64,000 nt of DNA from Sipunculus nudus. Taxonomy: Eukaryota; Annelida; Sipuncula; Golfingiida; Sipunculidae. Both the position numbers and the translations under genes were made by a program. Positions 34,830 to 45,005 of the stretch are shown piece by piece. The first letter of the stretch is position 1; each line of letters opens with the position of its first letter. The DNA lies in NCBI GenBank assembly GCA_026874595.1, contig CM049307.1, forward strand, positions 49,197,678 to 49,261,677, read 5' to 3'. The notes under the pieces are model-generated. The model did no database searches. It worked only from the letters and a program-made list of their open reading frames with translations, and had not been told where the DNA came from.

Positions 34830-37682
34830 TGTCTCGTGTCTAGTACAAGATCAGTACATCAGGTGCCGTGTGATGTGCCATTTGCTGTCCGGTCAAATCA
34901 AGCGAGGCTTTCTGCATCCGTGGACATCTCTTCGTGTTCAGCACACGTTGTCTGCTGCCCCTAAAGCTACTCCATCATCCTTCACAGCACTGTAACAGCC
35001 TCTGGAAGCTCTCTTGACTGCCGAGCTAGGGCCTAATGCTGATCCTGTCTCCGCAACAGGATGACGGTGCGCTGGAGCCGTCCTGTTTCATCCCCGCATC
35101 TCTGAGCATCTCATGTCCCGGAATACCAGCGTGAGAGGCGGTGATTATCAAAGGAATTGCTTGTCTCAGTAGATTTGTATGTTTGATCGATATTAATGTC
35201 CTGTCAGCGTCCTGGTTTGGATGCACTTTCGTCGTTAATGTACATCCCGATAACACTTACAGATGACCCCAGGGATTAATAAATGCAGATATCAGGTCTG
35301 CGTTTTAGCTGCCCGCACACAAATTATACTCTATCTCCGGAAGGGTTCCCCCTGGAATACTTGTCTAGGCGCAGGAATGTCCAATTTAAGCAAAATTAAC
35401 ACTGATTAGCTTTGCGAGGTTTTTGGCTTCTGCTTGCACTTCACACTGTATGCTGGTATTACATGCATTGTGTTTTTCCAGACATTTGAACTATTTTATT
35501 CCAATTAAAAAATCAATTTCGTCACATAAGAATTAATTTTTAACATTCCGCGACAGTTTGGATTAAGATTGGAACACAAGCTGTGATGTATGCTACACGG
35601 AGTTTTGAAAAATAAAAATATATTATGTTCTAGTACCAGCGGTTATTAACTACTGTTCTATTAATATACTGTTGACTTTTAACATCATATTCACTGAATC
35701 GCAATAAAGATCATAAATATCATTTAAATATCAAGTGGATTAACATTTATCACAGAATGCAATGTTGATCACTGTATCGGTTCAATGAAAGCAGAGGATT
35801 GCTATCACAAAGGATTAGTTACATAATACTTCGTTAACAAAAAACCTCCTTAAGTAGAGCACAAAGAAAGAAAAGAAATTGGGCCGGAAGTAAAATGATA
35901 TGATCTTCATTAGAGGAGGCGAAAGGAATTCGCCTAGATAGGATAAGAAAAATATGGTATGAATTATATACAAAAGGAAACATTAAGGTTGAGCAGAATT
36001 CCGAACAGCCTAATCAGGATTGGACACCGGATTTTATAACAAACAAGGGGAGGGGCGCAATAGCCTATCTCAAGTGATCAAATGTACTGGGAATACCGTA
36101 AGACTTTTTACATGACCTTCACCTGCGGAAGTAGGGAAGAAAACTGTGCGATTTGAACATTCGTGAACTTTTTTATGTTAGGTCGAAAAAATTGGGACTC
36201 CCCCCCCCCCCCCCCCCCCCAGTCCGCCTCTGGTAAAGTCTCGGAAGATGGAAGTTTTTATTGACATAACTTTCAAATTAAATAAATATAGCGATTTCAA
36301 GCTACATTAAGGGCATCCCTAAACGGTAACGGGAACACGTACATGTTCATTTAAAAGGTGAACTCATTACATGAAAGAATGCACGACTCAATTCATCAAG
36401 AAGCGTGCTCCTCAAAACGCATGGAAAACTAATCCGTGGGAGTGGTAATTGCATGAGAGCTTTGAAGATTATCTACAGGGAAATTCTAAGTTGAAAGCCT
36501 CTCGGAATGAGTGGGCTTCATAACAATTTGTCGGAAAATGATTATTGGGATTGCGCACAAAATATCGTAAAAGGATATGACGAACTGTGTGGATCTGATT
36601 AGCACTGATATATTTATGTAGCAGTGGGAACATAATACTTTGACAAACGCTGACAAAACCTTTAAAGGATAAACATGAGCGCTGATGAATTGTCTTACAT
36701 GAAAGCGTGGAAGGATGAATTATATGATTGGCTAAAACCGTGCATGGGGATAAGTTACGTGTAAGCATCTTGGGAAAGGGTTGGGGCAATGCAGTGTACA
36801 TTGAAGCGAATTGGGATAGATGGTAACGTAGAAGCCTACATAGATGGCTAATTGAGTAATCAATATAGCTACGATGCTTCCAGGTATTCGCTCGTCTCTG
36901 AAGCCTTTGAGTAGCACCTTGTTGATTTCCTTTGGGAATTATAAGACAGCTCTTTTGATGACTACACGGTCTTATGCATTAATGGCATTCTCTCTAGCAG
37001 CGTTGGCGCATGAAAGCCGGCAAGGACGATGCTATAGTCATGGCTGATTTAAAGCTTTTATCTGCCTCTAGGCTGTAAATCCTGACGGCTTTGTGATTAT
37101 AATACCTAACTGGCCCTAATTCCTTGACCATTCCGGTCTCTATGATACCTTTCATTGCTGACAGTGGATCATGTAGTTATATTGGCGATGCAAAGGTCTC
37201 CCTCATGTAGACGTCCAGTTCTATTAATCCCGTCAACTGTAAATTTCCTCAGGCAAGGAAATCAAGAATTATGGACCCTGCGTAATCTTCTAACAGAATA
37301 ACAAAGTAAGACAAATGGTTCCTGTTTTGGCAACGGTCCGATTGTGTAACCTTGGTGAGGGTCGGACTTGGAAATAAAAAAAAAAATGGCTGAGCTTTGG
37401 TATGAAAGGATATAGATTTTTGGCGGAATTTTCGTTCATCGCTGTCCTGATCAATACGAAATTTATTATATCTTCTTAATTAAATATAATGTAAATAAAT
37501 GGGAATAACCAAGCATATTTATTGTAATATTCCCCTTTCAAACCCAGCTATCCGTCTACCTTTTTCTATAGAATGTATTTAATATCTGTCAAAAATATCA
37601 ATAAACTGCAGGTATAATCCATGTGAAGAATAGTTCTTAAAACATCTTGTTTATAGACTAGCTGTTTGTAAATAAGGGACAT
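34830..37682. other. Non-repetitive, non-coding stretch
   Basis: No coding family was seen. Around 34850-35350 and 36300-37260 the base composition is more balanced and transposon-like repeats are few. A C24 run at 36198-36222 followed by CAGTCCGCCTCTGG looks like a lone R5 end. Function is unknown; regulatory DNA is possible but unproven. Confidence 0.4.
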
Positions 37683-37795
37683 GTGCCAATGTTGACAAAC
37701 ACAAAAACCTATCGAAACAGGTTAAAGTTGAAATCTCACGGACAGCAAATCGCCCTTTGCAAAGCTCGATCCTCTTCGTCTGACAGATGTCCTTG
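37683..37795 (-). repeat. Dispersed repeat R3, partial inverted copy
   Basis: CCAATGTTGACAAACAC and CGCCCTTTGCAAAGCTCG are degraded complements of R3 words. Only the first part is recognisable. Confidence 0.4.
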
Positions 37796-38637
37796 TTGAA
37801 TGTGTATGGCTTATTTTAGCGGACCCCCTACATGTTATAAACACGTGGATATAAACAAAAAAAATAAGCTATGCTCAGTTGAATCGGCGGTTTTTTTTAA
37901 TTAAAGATTTACGGGATTATTTTTATCTTAGTTAACAGAAGTCATATATTGGGAAGCGATCCGATATAGTAAATCAAGCAGTATGTTGGGTTCGTGCTCA
38001 ATTTGGCTTTTAACTTCTGTGTCCCGTTTGTTTGTCAGGATGTAAATGTGGGCCCCTTTTATCCTTTTCAACTTTGGTACTAGAAAGAAGGCACCGGATT
38101 GTAAATGTTTTCTAAATACAGTGAACATACTTCAAGAGCGGCCACAATATCCAATATGTAGATAAATGAAAGCAAAATTTATATCCCTTAATTCCTTGAC
38201 AATGGATTATAACCTGGTAAACATTAAAGTGACTATTGTAAAAGATAAATCATATATATCCAGCTCTAGCTTATTATTATTAGCTTATTATAATTATTAT
38301 TCTATCAAATACTGGTAAACTTTCCAGATAGTTTACTAATAGATTTGTCAAGCTCAAGGTACATTAAATCACTCTTAGAAATCTTGGTCTGTCTATCGAA
38401 CTCTAGTACAGACTGGGAGTTATCATTGTCCTGCCAGACCAGTGGCGCCAATTTATCTTCAGGGGTAAGGGGGGATGACCAGCAGGCGGGGAGGATAATC
38501 AACGAGCTTTCGAAGCGCACGGGCTTCTTCGTCAGGTGGTAAGTTCGATAGCTCATGTGGTAATTAACAAGTTAGTCTATCTAAAAGGCGTCACTCTTTA
38601 TCTTTACCTTCGCTTCTAAACCAGGTTTAAATAATAT

Positions 38638-38925
38638 ACTTAAGTCTATAATTCTAATTGTTAATATATTTCATTTTCAGTATATAAATATTATTCTCTG
38701 AATATCATGGGGTTGATCTCATTGACCATCCCCCCCCCCACCTTTCCTAAAAAGGTGTGTGGGGGGGGGGGGATATATAGTTCATCTCTAAGCAGCTAAA
38801 CGGTTTAACAGAGCTTAACTGCATGCATGTATGCCATCATGATTAAATCATTCTTCCCTGCTAGCTTAAATTCCGGTTTCTTCAAGGGTTTCTGTAAAAT
38901 TTCTATTTTCTGTTTGACGCCCACT
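38638..38925 (+). repeat. Dispersed repeat R6, copy 2, with C/G hairpin
   Basis: It shares AAGTCTATAATTCTAATTGT and later words with 22755-22910. At 38728-38774 a C10ACCTTT arm faces AAAGGTGTGTG13, forming a hairpin of homopolymers. Confidence 0.55.
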
Positions 38926-39472
38926 CTTTTCACGCATTGGTCTCGTTGCGTTCGTTCTAACTCGCTTCACTGGTCCACTGCTTGGAAAGTCCCCTTTTAG
39001 CAGAATCTCCGTGCGTTATTTGGCGCCTTGCCGGCATCTTGTCAGTAGGAGGTTCCTCCAAAGAATTAGTGTCATGAGCGGGGCCTTTGTAACATGATCA
39101 TTGGGCTAATATGTGGGCGATAGAATTATCACACATACCGTCTTTCATTGGAAAACAAGAGAATCAACGGTTGTCTCTTGGTATTATCTCGATCAAGTTT
39201 ATCCAGGTATCCACCACCTTAACAAGATCTTGTCAATAAGAGGCACAGGCTATATATAATGTATCCCAGGGGGATACCAGGTTGATCGAACCAGTGATGT
39301 AAGCCAATTAAAAATATATTTTGATCCAAAACATACACAGAAATATTCTATGCCTTGTTCAAGTGCCGTGGTTGATGTTTATGGAAAAGGCGATCTTTTC
39401 AACATTGTATTGGTTTCGTTTCTCCAATAAGTTTCTCGACTTCTCTCCCTCGCTCTCTCATATATATATATA

Positions 39473-39515
<43 letters not shown>

Positions 39516-40560
39516 TTCTGATATTTTATCTATAAGATACATCATTGTACGACCAAAAACCAAACACAACCACATATACATGTATGTATATATATAATAT
39601 ATATACAGAGAGAGAGATAGGGGGAGAGAGGATAAATTTACAGATGCCACCTTGACCTGTCTTAAGATTGATGATCTTCTTATTAAAAAGGACAATCGGG
39701 TTCATTCCATGAATATACTTTGACTCTAACGGAGAAATAATTGAAGAGAAAAAACTTGGACTTCATTACCATTAATCATAGCTGAAAGAACTTTTTAGCA
39801 GAGTAAAATAAGTTTTGGTGTCATCAGTGTTTTAGTCTCATGTTGTTTGTAATCAGCACTCTTGCTGCAGACGCGAGATAACGCTCGCGAGATAACGCGA
39901 GATAACTTATATTAAGCCGGATATTTAATACTAGTGTTCAAGTGGCAGTTTTATCGATAGGCTTGAACAACACTTATCAGATCACGTTTTGCAGTGATTA
40001 TTGACGATCTTGCTAAATACAGACCAACTAATTCGATCGTCCAAGGTACATCTAGGAGCAGACTTTGGGTGAGGAAACTAATGGTAATACTGCATCAAGC
40101 GTAAATCCTTTATACGAGTTCTACCCTGAGGCTGCTATTAAGGTTTTAGAAAATAAGGTATTATATTTCAAGTATTTGTTAAATTTAAAACATGGTTTAG
40201 ATAAAATATGTCATATAGTAAACTCATAAATGAAACCAAAGTCTATATATAACGTATATCGATGCCCCTTGCTATTAAATATAAATATTAAAAATAAAAT
40301 ATAATATAAATGAAAGTATAATGCTTCATGAGTTTGAAAATTTAAAATTTGAGAAAAAAATATACTTTTGTGTTCCCAACTCAAGAATGTGCGTAGATAA
40401 GACGCATGGAATGGTTTTCCTCCTTATTCAGATTATTGTTTATCTGAAATTGTTTATGAAATGAAAATGGCGTGGCCTCCTATCAGCAGTATCTCGCATC
40501 TTGCACTGTACAGATTATAATGTAACGCTTGCCGCTTGGTTGCATGTGCGAACATTTAGT
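38926..40560. other. Non-coding stretch with TA arrays
   Basis: No gene is recognised. It holds a TA array at 39461-39511, a short GA/GGGAGA tract at 39606-39631, and a GCGAGATAAC triplicate at about 39876-39907. Confidence 0.5.
39461..39511. repeat. TA microsatellite
   Basis: About 25 TA units with a TTT interruption. Confidence 0.95.
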
Positions 40561-40565
40561 TCACA

Positions 40566-40579
40566 GCGCCATCTACTGG
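40566..40579 (-). promoter_or_regulatory. CTCF-type binding motif
   Basis: The minus strand reads CCAGTAGATGGCGC, which satisfies every position of the CTCF core consensus CCASYAGRKGGCRS. The preceding bases are ATCA. CTCF is conserved in bilaterians, but occupancy cannot be told from sequence. Confidence 0.5.
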
Positions 40580-40656
40580 TGATGGACCTAAACGGTGAAC
40601 CGAACGCGAAATTGAACCTAAAAGAAAGAGACCAACACAGGAACAGAGTAGAAGGT

Positions 40657-40660
<4 letters not shown>

Positions 40661-40719
<59 letters not shown>
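40661..40719. repeat. TA microsatellite
   Basis: About 29 pure TA units. Confidence 0.95.
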
Positions 40720-40722
<3 letters not shown>

Positions 40723-41946
40723 GTCGAACACTAATCATTGCAATCACATTTATTTTTAAGAAGTGTGAAAGCACACAATGGAAATATTATAAAACAGAAA
40801 GATGTAAATATCATTATCTGGGCGTCAAGTCTTTGTAAGCTTCACGAATCAACCATGTGACACTTCAAATGTCCCACCAAGAAATCCGGTCCTAATCTAG
40901 TGATACTTGATAGAGTGGCCAGGATTTAGCTGTATTTCCTTCTAAGTCCTCACTTATTCACCAGATTAGTGATGTCCGTCAAAGCAATGACAGGGGATAA
41001 CTGCAGAAGCATAGGGATTCAGATGGACTGTCCAAGAAGATGGGTCCGCACTGGACAGGGGTCACTAACAGCCTTTGGCCACCTTGACTTAATAATTGAC
41101 CTCTTCCTTCCCACTAGCGACATCTGTTGGCGAAAATTTACACGAACAGTTCGGGTCTGTTGTAATAACAAAAAATAGAGAATGTTTGCTATATACCAAC
41201 AAATTGAAGTAAAAAAAAACCTGTCTTGCCATGCATATGAAGTTTGGTTCATGTCTGTTTCTGTGGCATGCATATGCTTTCATTTAATAAAACCTGCAAT
41301 GCTGACTCAAAGAGCCTGAAACTAAGCGGGCGACCATTACGTGCAGTGCGTATGCTCGTGGTAAAGATCTATTATTCATGAAAACATCCATTATTAAGGC
41401 ACGTTTTAACTAAACGCTATAAACTCAAACTTAATAAATTATCCTACACTAGGATTTTCAATTCAGCAAAACACGTAATAATGAATATTTGAAAGCTTTT
41501 AGCTCTTGTTTCCCGATCAATTAATGGCTGTTGTCGCGTGATGTTGCTATGCCGGGCCTCATCACTCTGACACTAGCAGGTGAACAATATGTCATTAGTT
41601 CCAAAGCTGATGATCTCGAGGTCACGCTAAACTTAGACATTCAGTTGGTTTGACAAGAATTATGATAATTCAAATAGTAAATATGAAGTTTGAGACAATG
41701 GAGATGTTAGGGGAATATATCTTTGAATGCTTTATATTTCTTAAATCACGTTTTAAAAAAAAACAGGAAAGTGTAAAAATACATTTATATTAAGATATGA
41801 AACACATTGAAGTATACGGAAACGGAATGAGTCAGACTTTGATTATCATGTTAAATTATATTATTTTGACATCGCTACCATTCCTTACAGATCAGGAAGA
41901 AAATGCAGGTTATTGTTGCTATAGAAATATATCAGTTGACAAGCTT
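40720..41946. other. Non-coding stretch, no gene seen
   Basis: Open frames at 40969-41283 show no family motif. The 41290-41600 part has few repeats and a more balanced composition. Nothing further can be said. Confidence 0.4.
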
Positions 41947-41975
41947 TCATCCTAAAATCCAATGTGAAAATCACT
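41947..41975. repeat. Target-site duplication, left copy
   Basis: 29 bases identical to 42392-42420 (start TCATCCTAAAATCCAATGTG). They flank the SINE at 41976-42391. Confidence 0.85.
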
Positions 41976-42391
41976 TTTTTTTTATTTTTTTGTGTGGAGG
42001 TAACTGCCTCCATTGTTAATAATGCTTGCTTAACTAAGTATTTTGTACATCTGAAGAATTCCATTCCGGTTTCGGACTTCGTAACAGGGGTTTACACGCG
42101 ACAATTCTGGCGTAAACGAGGCTCGGTGTATCACTCCTGCGGGGCCTGGGTGTGTCGCATCCCCAATGCTGGGTCATAACACCGAGGAACCCCCGAAAGG
42201 CGCACTTGTTTGTGAGTGAAACACGACTGTTGGACACTCTCCCAATCAAGCCTGCAGAGCAATCACCCAGGGTAGGGGCCGACCTCACCGCCTCAACTGA
42301 GATTCGAACTGACGATCTCCCGGATTTGAGTCCTGTGCTCTACCACTGAGCCACAGAGGCGGTGACATAGACATAGCCACCTGACAGGTTG
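41976..42391 (-). mobile_element. tRNA-derived SINE with 29 bp target-site duplication
   Basis: Read on the minus strand, a short leader (42391 to about 42362) is followed by a tRNA-like head. The head has GGCTCAGTGGTAGAGCAC with A box TGGCTCAGTGG at 42343-42353, and B box GTTCGAATC at 42301-42309. The spacing of about 34 nt is normal for a tRNA Pol III promoter. A ~290 bp body follows, then an A-rich tail (AAAAAAATAAAAAAAAA, about 41976-41993). The exact 29 bp flanking repeats show LINE-type retroposition. The body family is not recognised. Frames over it are spurious. Confidence 0.85.
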
Positions 42392-42420
42392 TCATCCTAA
42401 AATCCAATGTGAAAATCACT
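42392..42420. repeat. Target-site duplication, right copy
   Basis: Exact partner of 41947-41975. Confidence 0.85.
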
Positions 42421-43520
42421 TATTTCTGCTGGCGCCAAAATGGAAAAAAGAAGACTTTATACCAGTACTTTAAGACCAGTATACCATTAAATGTTTAGGA
42501 ATAGCAATATACTATATTAGGCTTAAGTCTTCAATTGGTGCATCTAAATATATTTCACAGATACCATTTTCATCGACAGGGAAATATTCAGGCATGACTC
42601 ATGCGCCCCCCGGAGCGATGTCGTTATTTTTCAAATAAACATGTACATAGAATAACGTGATAATGCTAAAAAAGGTCATCAATAATGTGCGATCTGAAAA
42701 AAAAGTAAATTAAGTCGGAGAACCCCCGTGGTGTCTACAATTCAGCCGATGAAGTTGTCTCCAGAAATGCCTGGAGACTAAGTCAATTTGTTGATCATTA
42801 TGCCAGGGACCAATTTGATTCCGCTACAAATGCGAGCGTTGATTGACAAGGCTTCTTGAATACCTCTGCCAATTATCAGGGAATCTTTGAGCGGCTGAAA
42901 TAGAAATTACTTTGACAGATGAGGACTTTCTCAGGTCTGAAAACCTTATTTTATCTACTTTAAATATACTGGAGCTCCGCGCAGTAGTTTGAAGAAGATC
43001 TGGCCTGGCTAGCTAATGGGACGGTGGGCCGAGGCAGCTGTATCCGCTATAGGAGTTTCATGAGTAAAAAATTAATCTATTTTGTTCCGATAAAATTTCT
43101 GTTTTCAGAGTAGCAAGCAGACCTCACTTTAAAAAGAGTTCGTGTTATTTGAACAGGTCTTTGTTTTGGACTTTTCTTTAAAATCCGGTTGACATTTTAT
43201 ACCTACGCCACTCCGGGAACTTTTGTATTTATTGCTCTGAATTTGAATTCCAAGTATAAAATAGTATCAAAGTTGACAGTCAAAGCCATAGCTCTTTGTT
43301 AAAGTTCGCCATGCCTTTGCCTCACCGCTTAATGAATTAGCTGCAAGGAAGCAGCGCCTTCAATTAGTTTATCGTGCAGCAGCTAGCCAATCAGATCCCG
43401 ATTAACTGACTTCTGGCCAATGGTGACTAGCTTTACACGCACAGGACCACTGACTATTATTAAATACTGGAGGACGCATGTTAAAGGTCGGACATCCTGT
43501 TTCTTAGATGGCCATGTATC
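42421..43520. other. Non-coding stretch, no gene seen
   Basis: No coding family or repeat was recognised. 42715-43060 is relatively complex sequence with no long open frame. Confidence 0.45.
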
Positions 43521-43524
43521 ATCA

Positions 43525-43600
43525 ACGTTTCGATATTTAACGATGCTGATACTAAAACTGAATTTGTATCGATTCACCGGTGTATCGCTACTGCCCTAGA
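43525..43600. mobile_element. Possible single end of a hAT-like MITE
   Basis: The end TGTATCGCTACTGCCCTAGA with upstream GTATCGATTC and TTTCGATAT words resembles the right end of the element at 33948-34821 (ATACAGCCCTA). No opposite end or target duplication was found. Confidence 0.3.
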
Positions 43601-43639
43601 CACTTGGTGCCATCTTAAAACAGATTGCATGGTTCACTC

Positions 43640-44010
43640 TTTGACTTTCATGTAAGGTTAGCACACTGCGCAGAATAGGACCCACAAGAGTACGACTCTT
43701 CTGTTTAGGTTTTGCGTCACATTCTGCCACCCACAATGCACCGGGGCTTTTAAATACACCAGCAGCGTCGGTAAAATGTAATGAACAGGGTATTGTAGTA
43801 CGTTTAAATATGTTGTATTTAAATTGTTTCATAGCAAATTACATAAACATGGGTGTTTTTGTTTTAAGGACTTCTCGGAATATATAATATCATCGGAAAT
43901 GTAAACAGAAAGATGTTTTCTTAAAATGTGAAAAATTTTGTTTGAACTTTGGCAGTTGACACAGTTATTTCCCAAACTGCCTATGAGGAAGAGGTTAAAG
44001 GAGGAAAGGT
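43640..44010 (+). repeat. Dispersed repeat R4, copy 3
   Basis: CACTGCGCAGAATAGGACCC, AATGCACCGGGGCTTTTAAA, ATTACATAAACATGGGTG and AAAGATGTTTTCTTAAAATG match R4 at 30075 in order. The end is near GGAAGAGG. Confidence 0.7.
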
Positions 44011-44589
44011 TAGGTCCATGGCCTTAAGTTTGCACTTTATATTAAATCCGTACGATAAGTAATATATATTGTTACACAAAAATTAACACAAAAAATAGCA
44101 TCTTCTCTTTGAAATAATCTGGTACCTGTCTAAATAGTGGCCTGAAACTATTGGCTTAGTCCAAAAGGCCGAGCGTGCTCACAGGCGTCAACATCAACAC
44201 TGCGCGGGGTACACCTTGCATCGCCTGCGCCACAACACCTGTCAAGAGATGCCCCACTGACTGGGCCCCAAAAATGTAATACATGATCCCGCTGGCTGAA
44301 CCATAGCATATTGCGGTGTTTCATTCCTTGGAACCGATACATGATCTGTGCTACCCGGATTTGAAATATAATAAAGGTTTATCAGCGGAGCTTATTATAA
44401 TTACGAATAAGGGTAATTCAAATATACAATCTTTGTCTTCTAAATATGTTTATGATATGTAGGTGGAACAAAAATCAACTGCAACCTCATCCTTGGTCCA
44501 GTTAAGAAGTACCATACAGGTTAAAATTATTAACTGGGAGAGTTACTTTGGCTTCAAAAATATCTCAGCGTATATGTATCCACGGGAAT

Positions 44590-45005
44590 TCTTATTAAAA
44601 AAACTCCATAATTATCTACCAACCAATTGATATTACACAAATGGAAATTAGTTGAAAGCTTACGATGTTCTTATTGCACTATAGAATCACAGACCAAGGA
44701 CCACATTTTTGCGAACGTTTTTAACATAATATGTGTATTTTAGATTGTGGATTGCATGAAATCAAATAGAGTGCCACCAATTAAGAGAAACTTTTTAATA
44801 AATCAGGTGCTCCTTACATTTATAATGTGCGTATATTATAGTAGAAAGGAATATAATCAGAAAACAATAATTTACTGTCAGATTTTGTAAGGAGATTGGA
44901 ATATATAGAAAAATGACCATGTAATAGCAAAACAGAAATGTTAGATTACTACACATTTGGAACAAAATAAGACAAAAAAGGAGGAAAATATATCATACAG
45001 TAGCT
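44590..45005 (+). pseudogene. LINE ORF C-terminal (zinc-knuckle) remnant
   Basis: In one frame 'TNQLILHKWKLVES' is followed by 'LRCSYCTIESQTKDHIFANV'. This is the CxxC...H pattern at the C-terminus of many non-LTR reverse transcriptase polyproteins ('K..I..S..C.FC....ET..H.F'). Beyond it, stop-interrupted pieces such as 'YIYNVRIL' resemble the usual final helix. The last cysteine of the knuckle has become N or V. Clearly dead; clade unknown. Confidence 0.5.

Noticed and set aside
36678-36705. CTGATGAATTGTCTTACATGAAAG on the + strand, considered as a hammerhead
   Set aside because: Stem II would be mispaired beyond two base pairs, and no UH site with a matching stem I was found.
38500-38545. 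CTGACGA...CGAAA on the minus strand, considered as a second hammerhead
   Set aside because: GAAGC/GCTTC could pair, but position 10.1 would be A opposite C and no stem I/III partner was found. It is more likely a chance or Penelope-type coding word.
41964-42349. Overlapping open frames at the 42 kb SINE
   Set aside because: They are translations of the SINE, whose tRNA boxes, tail and target duplication explain the sequence.
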